This document shows positions 25,920 to 31,708 of a DNA stretch of 64,000 bases, piece after piece; within the stretch, counting starts at the first letter, position 1; each line of letters starts with the position of its first letter. Made by a program: the position numbers and the translations under genes. The stretch lies in the NCBI RefSeq assembly GCF_016908315.1, contig NZ_JAFBDQ010000007.1, positions 1-64,000 on the forward strand, in the 5' to 3' direction. Origin of the DNA: Halanaerobacter jeridensis. GTDB lineage: Bacteria; Bacillota; Halanaerobiia; Halobacteroidales; Halobacteroidaceae. Under the pieces are notes generated by a model. It did not search any database. It saw nothing but the letters and a program-made list of their open reading frames with translations, and had not been told where the DNA came from.

Positions 25920-27218
25920 TTAAGCTACAAATTTATTTTGATCCCAATAATATTTACTTAGATTGTTTAAACCTTCAACTTGAAGATCAATCTCAGGTCC
26001 TTTACGTCTTTGCTGTAAATACTTTTTTAAAATATTAAATGCTCCTACTATATCAGCATTAAAAGCTTTTTTATTATCTACATATAATCCTCGCTTTTTA
26101 CGATTAGAACCTTGAGCATATTTTTTAGTCACTTTTTTAGTATGAGGACTGCATTGACTAGTAAATGCTTCATTCTTTTTAATCAGATTTATTCCTTTTA
26201 ATTTAAGTTTGTACTCTAATTGGTGGTAAATTTCATCATAGGGAAGTTGATGTAACTTTTGATTGTTCACCTTACCGATGTCATTATTGTCTCTGATACC
26301 TTTAATGTTTCCGACTATAACCCTGTTAATGTTATGTTTTACACAATAGCTAACTATTGTTTTAGTTGCAGCATGAATTAGATGGCTAATCTGTCTATCT
26401 CTTTTTTGATATAGTTGTTTTAATCGTTTAGAAGTCTTTTTTCCTTGTGAATTCAAAATAGATTGAAAGTGTTTTATCTTTTTATTAAAATAGCAGCTGA
26501 TACTTAAATATTGGCCTCCATCCAAGATAAAACTTTCTTTAGTTTTATTAGAATAACAAGTTGCAAGGTTATTAAGCCCTAGATCAATAGATAAATAATT
26601 CCCATTATCAGCTTTGATTTTTGGTGTTTCTACTTTATAAATTAAGATTAATTTATAATTATCATTTGTTAAAGGTTTAAACTCCAATCTAGTGGTATTA
26701 TTTAAAATATAATCTCTATCAGCAGACAAAAGCTCGTTTGGCACTTTTATCCATAAGAATTTTTGGTTGATAGAGTATTCTTCTTTTAAATAATCTTTTA
26801 ACTGTTTTGGAAGAGATAACCTTAACTTGTTATCTATAATCTTAAACCCATTATTGAGAAAACGGAAATTAAACTTACTATCTTTAGGTTTATATGATGG
26901 TGGTTTAGGCTTGCCTGTATATTTGCTTGGGTTAGACTTATAGTCCTTTATAGATTTAAAATAAGATTTCCAGTTGTCTGATAATATTTTCAAAGTTTCT
27001 TGGGCTGTCTGAGAAGGCAGATTTTTATACCAAAAATGATCTTTTAACTCTTTTTTCTGCTTATACCAATCAGGAAAATCTTTATTGCTATCTTTAGAGT
27101 AATTTTTCCGTTCATAGTTCGCAACATTATATAACTTTGCACTTGCATATCCTAGACAACCTAGTATAATTTGCTCGGTTTTGTTTGGCTTCAGAATGAA
27201 GTTTTCAGCTAATTTCAT
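25920..27218 (-). CDS. tnpB: TnpB, IS200/IS605-family RNA-guided nuclease homologue
   Basis: The 432-residue protein starts at ATG 27218, 9 bp after AGGAGG; the GTG three codons earlier touches the ribosome binding site. It has the N-terminal OrfB helix-turn-helix region (LKPNKTEQIILGCLGYASAKLYN), RuvC-I SIDLGLNNLATC with the Asp, and RuvC-III NADIVGAFNIL with the Asp. The RuvC-II segment reads VIVGNIKGIRDNND, where many relatives have Asp or Glu after the Gly; here it is Asn. The zinc-finger cysteines are mostly lost (AFTSQCSPHTKK...RGLYVDNKKAFNAD), as in one known subgroup. Nuclease activity is therefore uncertain. An alternative acidic residue may serve. Confidence 0.9.
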   Translation of the reverse strand: MKLAENFILKPNKTEQIILGCLGYASAKLYNVANYERKNYSKDSNKDFPDWYKQKKELKDHFWYKNLPSQTAQETLKILSDNWKSYFKSIKDYKSNPSKYTGKPKPPSYKPKDSKFNFRFLNNGFKIIDNKLRLSLPKQLKDYLKEEYSINQKFLWIKVPNELLSADRDYILNNTTRLEFKPLTNDNYKLILIYKVETPKIKADNGNYLSIDLGLNNLATCYSNKTKESFILDGGQYLSISCYFNKKIKHFQSILNSQGKKTSKRLKQLYQKRDRQISHLIHAATKTIVSYCVKHNINRVIVGNIKGIRDNNDIGKVNNQKLHQLPYDEIYHQLEYKLKLKGINLIKKNEAFTSQCSPHTKKVTKKYAQGSNRKKRGLYVDNKKAFNADIVGAFNILKKYLQQRRKGPEIDLQVEGLNNLSKYYWDQNKFVA

Positions 27219-27254
27219 CGCATGCACCTCCTCTCTTATAATTGTTTGTAAAAA

Positions 27255-27335
27255 TCAATTCTCTTTTTGTTTTTTGATATACTGTTTAACAGACTCTTTA
27301 GAAATGCTACCAAACTTATCACCTTTCTTACACAT
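27255..27335 (-). pseudogene. C-terminal remnant of tnpA (IS200-type Y1 transposase)
   Basis: A 26-codon reading frame just upstream of tnpB encodes GDKFGSISKESVKQYIKKQ followed by a stop, the sort of helix that ends Y1 transposases of the IS200 family. The catalytic part is gone. It shows that this element once had the usual tnpA-tnpB order and is now non-autonomous. Confidence 0.6.
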
Positions 27336-27456
27336 AGTATGTCATTAATGATTGATAAATATTAGTATAATAAAAGGTTATTGTGATTATATATATGGTA
27401 TTAAAAAATAAAACCGAGCAAATTCATCACCCATTTAAAAAAGGGGGGGTTCTTTG

Positions 27457-27738
27457 CTCTTTAGTCCTAAAGATGGGAAAGAATTGAAATTTAGTCCCGA
27501 AGAGATTGTGATCACTGGGAAAGATGAAGAAATCTTTATTAGGTTACATGACAAAGAAGGAATAGAAATCATCAGTAAAGAGCCGATTAAATTTAAGACT
27601 AGCAAAGATTTAAGTATAGATGCGAAACAAAAAGTAGTAATATCTGCTGAAGAAAAGATTGACCTAAAGTGTAAATCAAGTGAGATAACTATGGATGGTA
27701 AGACAATTATTAAAGGCGGAGAAGTTAAGTCGAATTAA
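27457..27738 (+). pseudogene. VgrG-like protein, C-terminal part, separated by the IS element
   Basis: About 93 residues (LFSPKDGKELKFSPEEIVITGKDEE, then alternating short strands such as GIEIISKEPIKFKTSK and DAKQKVVISAEEKIDLKCK, ending TIIKGGEVKSN) match the repetitive beta-helix at the tip of gp5/VgrG trimers. The TTG at 27454 belongs to the IS end, so the piece has no real start. It once followed the segment at 24963-25770. Confidence 0.75.
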
Positions 27739-27757
27739 GTTAAGAAAGGAGCTAACA

Positions 27758-28507
27758 GTGAATAAAAGAGAAGCTTTAGAGTATTTTTATGATAATTATG
27801 CTGAGAGGACAATTACCCACAGCCTGTTTGCAGTAGAAGAATATTTTAATGCTCACTTAGATGAGTTGATAGCCGATTTTAGAGCATCATTTAAAAAATT
27901 GTGCTGCCAAGTTAATCAACTGCAGGAAACAGGTGAGAAAGGTAAGATTGCCTATATTACTTATTCAATGTTACGAACATCGATAGCTGATAAAAGTTAT
28001 ATCTATCTAGTAGAAGCCCAAAATAAATATTGGTTCTGCGACCACCAGAGCTTCCAAATGGAATATGATGCCAGTTGGTTATTTGAGTTTTTAGAAGAGG
28101 CGGAAAGAAAACTACAACAGCAGATGAACTCATATATAAATCCCCTCTCCAAAACTGATATTGAACGGATTACACTCCAGCAGGCTGAAAAATATAATTG
28201 CTATATAGTTTATCTAGCCAGAGATGCAATGAAAGAAGTTCTCAAGTTAGAAGAATATCAAAACTTAGCTAGAAACGAAGAATTTGAAGTGCGAGTAGGT
28301 GAATATAGAGATTTAAGTGAGATTGTTTATAAGGAAGATAGAAAAGAAAAGGATGCACAGAAAATGAAGGAGTGGCTAGAAGAAAAGCGAGATTATGAAT
28401 ATGCTTATGAAGTGTTTCAAGATTTGGATTTAGCTCAGGGTGATTATATCGGAATTGATTTAAGGTATAGTGATTTAAGCAATAGTAATTTGGCTGAAAG
28501 TTATTGC
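27758..28507 (+). pseudogene. pentapeptide-repeat protein, N-terminal part, interrupted
   Basis: GTG 27758 follows AAAGGAG by 6 bp and opens 250 codons. Most of it is an unrecognised, helical, acidic region (EYFYDNYAERTITHSLFAVEEYF). The last part enters pentapeptide repeats: YSDLS NSNLA ESYC. The frame then runs into an inserted element at 28508 and stops at 28549. Joined to 28872-29285 the gene would encode 387 residues. Its place between vgrG-like and PAAR-like genes suggests a cluster-specific accessory or effector-loading protein (inference). Confidence 0.75.
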
Positions 28508-28871
28508 ATTAGTTGTCAGAAAACCCTAATGGGCTTGCCTTTGGGCTGAATGACAACATTTTAGAAATAATTAAATATTATTTCTAAAATATGATATACT
28601 AAATATGAATCAAAAAAATCAAACCCTACGATAAAGAGTAAGCGATAACCAAGCTGCTCTATAAAATTAGCAAAGGGTAAAAAAATAATACATTACCGTC
28701 GGGCTGACGGGAATTCAAGCTTCTGGAGGCATTGCAAGTTGCCTCAACTGGTCTTTTGGCTAGTCTAGAAACTGTAAGACCTGATTTGTCTTGCTATTTA
28801 CGGTAGGTTCAGATTAGGCTCGTTTCAATGAATGAAGAAACCTGAACGGGCTTGCCCTTCAGGTAGGTCAT
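28508..28871 (+). mobile_element. 364-bp ORF-less element with structured RNA, HEARO/omegaRNA-like
   Basis: The element splits the pentapeptide gene directly before ATGA (28872). Both ends carry related hairpins: left CCTAATGGGCTTGCCTTTGG (about 28525-28544) and right CCTGAA-CGGGCTTGCCC-TTCAGG (28845-28867). They share GGGCTTGCC, as expected for IS200/IS605-type ends. Inside are a perfect 14-bp inverted repeat (28558-28571/28577-28590), TATACT at 28595 as a possible -10, and stems CCGT/ACGG, GAGGC/GCCTC, GGTCTT/AAGACC, GTTTC/GAAAC and GTTCAG/CTGAAC. No ORF of useful size exists. The size, structure and ATGA target resemble HEARO RNAs, the IscB-linked class; this is from memory of the family, not a search. 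Confidence 0.65.
28615..28868 (+). ncRNA. putative HEARO-like structured RNA
   Basis: This is the part of the inserted element likely to be transcribed, from just after the TATACT box to the terminal hairpin. Long-range pairing is possible between TACCGT (about 28693-28698) and ACGGTA (about 28800-28805), enclosing the GAGGC and GGTCTT stems. Multi-stem architecture with no coding capacity fits a functional RNA. Assignment to HEARO/omegaRNA is tentative. Confidence 0.5.
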
Positions 28872-29285
28872 ATGAACCATTGTACTTTATTGGGGACTAA
28901 GTTCACTAACGCTGATTTAAGAAGAACAGATTTTATTGCCCGACCGCTACTTTTAATCTCTGATCCCTTAAAAGAACTATTTGAAAAGTATCAAGCAGAT
29001 ATCTTTTTTAAGCCAGTAGTTTTATTTGATCCTCAATGGGAAGATCAAGTTTTATATTGGATTATGATTCCGGAAAGTATTGGTTGTTTATCACGAGCTA
29101 GTCAATTTAATAGAGACGGAACAGTAGAAAAGATAGTAATTGATTCTCAAAGAACGGCTGGAGCAAATATTTTTAAGATAGCAGAAACTGTTGAACCTAC
29201 TATTGTTGTTAATCTAGCAGTAGCAGAAAGTATATTACGTAGAGAATTTATAGGTGTTGATTTAAAGAAGGTAGAGGTTGATTGA
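28872..29285 (+). pseudogene. pentapeptide-repeat protein, C-terminal part
   Basis: The frame MNHCT LLGTKF TNADL RRTDF continues the pentapeptide pattern of the upstream piece exactly; ESYC+MNHCTL keeps the five-residue period. After two or three repeats comes a non-repeat domain (KPVVLFDPQWEDQVLYWIMIPESIGCL, ending FIGVDLKKVEVD). The ATG at 28872 is an internal codon of the original gene. Confidence 0.75.
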
Positions 29286-29330
29286 AACTTAGCAGAGAGA
29301 ACTATAAATGTGAAAGGAGCATCTCGATAA

Positions 29331-29738
29331 ATGGAGACTAAAGTAATCAAGAGTACAGCTAAGAAGAAAAGTTATGTAGTTGAAGGGGCTACTTTAAAGT
29401 GTAATCAAGGAGATAAGAAGAGTGAGTTATGTGTGACACCTAATCATGGAATCTATATTAGGGATAAATCCCAAGCGAATATCAATGATTTTGTGCCGAT
29501 GAAAAACATCAAAGCTTTTGGGAAGTGTAAGAGCTTAGCTAATCCCACAGTAGCAGCGGCAACTGCTGCAAACAAGGACAAATTAAAGAAAATGCCCTGT
29601 ATCCCAGCAATTACTATGCAGTGGATTGCGGGCAAAACTGATGTGCTAATTGGCAAGTTCCCAGCTCTATTGAATACATCTACCATTATGTGTACTTATG
29701 CTGGAAAAATAACAATTGAAAAAGATGGGCAAGGGTAA
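29331..29738 (+). CDS. DUF4280 (PAAR-like) spike-tip protein
   Basis: The 135-residue protein matches DUF4280 along its whole length: YVVEGATLKCNQGDKKSEL, HGIYIRDKSQANINDF, KAFGKCKSLANPTVAAATAAN, MPCIPAITMQWIAGKTDVLIG, and PALLNTSTIMCTYAG. The regularly placed Cys and His probably bind a metal. Family knowledge relates DUF4280 to PAAR proteins, which sharpen the tip of VgrG spikes in contractile injection systems. It starts 10 bp after AAAGGAG and lies between the pentapeptide gene and the second vgrG-like gene. No sheath, tube or baseplate genes are in the window. Confidence 0.88.
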   Translation: METKVIKSTAKKKSYVVEGATLKCNQGDKKSELCVTPNHGIYIRDKSQANINDFVPMKNIKAFGKCKSLANPTVAAATAANKDKLKKMPCIPAITMQWIAGKTDVLIGKFPALLNTSTIMCTYAGKITIEKDGQG

Positions 29739-29744
29739 AAGCAG

Positions 29745-29880
29745 TTATTAGTAATCAGTAATCAGTTTACAGTTAAATTCAAAGGCAAAGTCAAAAGCAA
29801 GTTCAAAGGATAAGAGAAGTTAAAGTCAAGAGCAAAGTCAAATTCGAAAATAAATATATTAAGCAGTATATTAGTTATTG
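29745..29880. repeat. low-complexity AAAGTCAA/AGTAATCAGT tract
   Basis: The 278-bp gap between the PAAR-like and second vgrG-like genes begins with short imperfect repeats (GTAATCAGTAATCAG, AAGGCAAAGTCAAAAGCAAG, AAAGTCAAGAGCAAAGTCAA). The rest of the gap is AT-rich with no supported gene. Confidence 0.5.
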
Positions 29881-30017
29881 CAAATTAATTTTATCAAGTG
29901 GGTGTTTAATGTTTTGCTTGTATGATTTCAATTATCAATTTATTTCAGGGAGGAGTGATAATCTGCAGTTTGGTTCAAGAAATAATGAGGAATTTATAGA
30001 GCAGAGGGGGAGAGTAA

Positions 30018-30962
30018 TTGGCAGGGGATGAGAAGATAATGGGCTATGAGAATATAGAGGTGATATCTCCTTATGAGCTAAAAGAACTTAGAGAATTAGA
30101 GATTCTACAAAGTGTAAATGATCATGCCAAAATGAAGTTTAAGGGAATAGTAGCTGAGGAAGTGGGAGATACTTGTGTAAGGAAGGCAACAGTTCAAGAT
30201 GAGATAGAGGTTAAGCAGGTAGTTGATGGGACTAAAGTACGAACGGTATTTAAAGGTGTTGTGACTAGTGTTGAAGTCAAAGCTGTGCAGGGAATACATT
30301 ATCTAGAGGTGGAGACAATATCATATACCTTTGAATTAGACCTTAAGATAAAAAGTCGTTCCTTTCAAGATCAAGAGATGAAATATAAGCAGATGATCCA
30401 GGAAGTGATTAAAGATTATTCCGGAGCAGACTTTAATGATAAGGCTAGTAATGGTCAAAAACTAGAAAAATTTATTTTACAGTATGAAGAAACAGATTGG
30501 CAGTTTCTAAAGCGGATGGCTTCTCACTTTGAAACAGTATTAGTACCCTATAGTGCAGCAGACGGGCCAAAATTTTGGTTTGGAGTACCCAGCGGGAAGT
30601 CAGGTTCTCTGCACCAAGATTTTCATTATACTTTAAAGCGAGATAGGTCGGATTACCTTTGGACGGCAGAAAATTATAATCAAGGTTTAAAAGAGAAAGA
30701 CTTTATTGACTATGATGTCCTATCCTATAACTATATTGATATAGGGAATAGAGTAAAGTGTCAAGGCAAGTCTTTGTTAGTAGCTGAGGCAAAATATAAA
30801 GGTACTTATAATTATGTTGTTCCAATGTTACCACCAGAGAATAAATTAGATATTATTGCTTGGGGTGAGTATGCAGTAAAAGGTGTAGGGCATGTTGTAG
30901 AAGATGTGGTGCCTTATTATCTTACTGGGAAGAAAAATGAAAGGAATCAAGGTGAAGAATAA
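30018..30962 (+). CDS. VgrG/phage gpD-like protein, short form
   Basis: The 314-residue protein is a paralogue of the interrupted gene at 24963, with the same landmarks: ELREIEILQ-like start, SYTFELDLKIKSRSFQDQEMKYKQMIQEV, and LQYEETDWQFLKRMASHFETVL. It stops after about 300 residues (ends KKNERNQGEE), so it has the gp27/gpD-like ring part but not the OB-fold and beta-helix tip of full VgrG. TTG 30018 is chosen because GAGGGGGAG stands 6 bp upstream; ATG 30039 is the alternative. It may be a spike base that needs a separate tip, or a shortened paralogue. Confidence 0.8.
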   Translation: MAGDEKIMGYENIEVISPYELKELRELEILQSVNDHAKMKFKGIVAEEVGDTCVRKATVQDEIEVKQVVDGTKVRTVFKGVVTSVEVKAVQGIHYLEVETISYTFELDLKIKSRSFQDQEMKYKQMIQEVIKDYSGADFNDKASNGQKLEKFILQYEETDWQFLKRMASHFETVLVPYSAADGPKFWFGVPSGKSGSLHQDFHYTLKRDRSDYLWTAENYNQGLKEKDFIDYDVLSYNYIDIGNRVKCQGKSLLVAEAKYKGTYNYVVPMLPPENKLDIIAWGEYAVKGVGHVVEDVVPYYLTGKKNERNQGEE

Positions 30963-30976
30963 GGGAGGTGTTAGAA

Positions 30977-31552
30977 ATGTTTTCTTTGAAAAATGTACTT
31001 ATTGTTTTAATTATTGTTATATTTATCTCAAGTTTTTTAACATCATGTAAATTTTCAAAAATAATCGACTTAGTCCATAAAGACACAGATACTTTTTATA
31101 AAAAATATGATTTTTCAGATTCTAGACTAAAGAAATATCAGGTTAATGGTATAATATTTATACCATATACAAGACAGCTTCCTCATCGTAGTTATAGTGA
31201 CAAGTTTCATTACTATTATTTATCTTTAGCTTCATACAGAAAAAAGGGAGATGATGGCAAAGTTATTATTAATAATGTAGAGTTAGAAGGGGTAAAGGAG
31301 GTTAAATTTAAGAAGATAACTAAGGAGTTAAAGCAAGGACTAGAATTTAAAGAGTATGAAAAAAATAATGGTATATATAAGGATGAATTTAAATTAATTC
31401 ATCAAATAAATGACTATAATATGGAATTGACAGATAAGAGTCAAATTAAAGTTGTATTAAATGTGAGTGTTGAAGAAGATGGTGAAGTTATTACTCGGGA
31501 TTTAGAGTATATATTTGAAACTAGGATAAGGGAATATTTAGTGCAAAGATAG
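30977..31552 (+). CDS. lipoprotein-like exported protein, unknown
   Basis: The 191-residue protein has a hydrophobic N-terminus (SLKNVLIVLIIVIFISSFLTSC) ending in a lipobox-like LTSC, so it is probably lipidated at Cys24 and held on the outer face of the membrane. The rest is charged, with no known domain. ATG 30977 lies 8 bp after GGGAGG. It starts 14 bp after the second vgrG-like gene and is likely in the same operon. An immunity-protein role is conceivable from position only. Confidence 0.65.
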   Translation: MFSLKNVLIVLIIVIFISSFLTSCKFSKIIDLVHKDTDTFYKKYDFSDSRLKKYQVNGIIFIPYTRQLPHRSYSDKFHYYYLSLASYRKKGDDGKVIINNVELEGVKEVKFKKITKELKQGLEFKEYEKNNGIYKDEFKLIHQINDYNMELTDKSQIKVVLNVSVEEDGEVITRDLEYIFETRIREYLVQR

Positions 31553-31606
31553 AAAAGCAGTCTTTTCTGATAGCTAAAGGTCAATTTTTAATTAGTCACT
31601 TATGAA

Positions 31607-31636
31607 CATGATCTAATTAGTATTTTATAGATCATG
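31607..31636. repeat. inverted repeat CATGATCTA/TAGATCATG
   Basis: A 9-bp perfect inverted repeat with a 12-nt loop, in the gap before addB. No T-run follows, so it may be an operator or an mRNA element rather than a terminator. Confidence 0.35.
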
Positions 31637-31708
31637 CAGGATATTTTAGGAATTGAGTGAATTTTAATAATAAGAAGTTTGCAATTTATCAGAAAGGAGC
31701 GGTTATTG

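Larger units (their letters stand above)
25771..27453 (-). mobile_element. IS200/IS605-family element with tnpB and a tnpA remnant
   Basis: The element lies in reverse orientation inside the first vgrG-like gene. Its right end (minus-strand 3' side) is the hairpin CTCGG/CCGAG followed by TAGTTCAC, the form typical of IS605-type right ends; it would end at 25771. Its left end carries a hairpin with arms GAGCAAA/TTTGCTC at about 27415-27453. The roughly 150 bp after tnpB (25771-25919) is rich in stems and is expected to hold the omegaRNA, with its guide read from the flank at 25751-25770. Exact left-end coordinates are uncertain by a few bases. Confidence 0.8.

Noticed and set aside
28550-28871. 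Group I intron in the pentapeptide gene
   Set aside because: Clean excision of 28508-28871 would suit an intron, but I found no convincing P/Q/R/S core sequences, and both ends carry related IS605-like hairpins instead.
29930-30045. Small coding frame (about 22 codons, FGSRNNEEFIEQRGR) before the second vgrG-like gene
   Set aside because: It has no ATG, GTG or TTG start in frame after a ribosome binding site and is short; it may be decayed coding DNA, but this cannot be shown.
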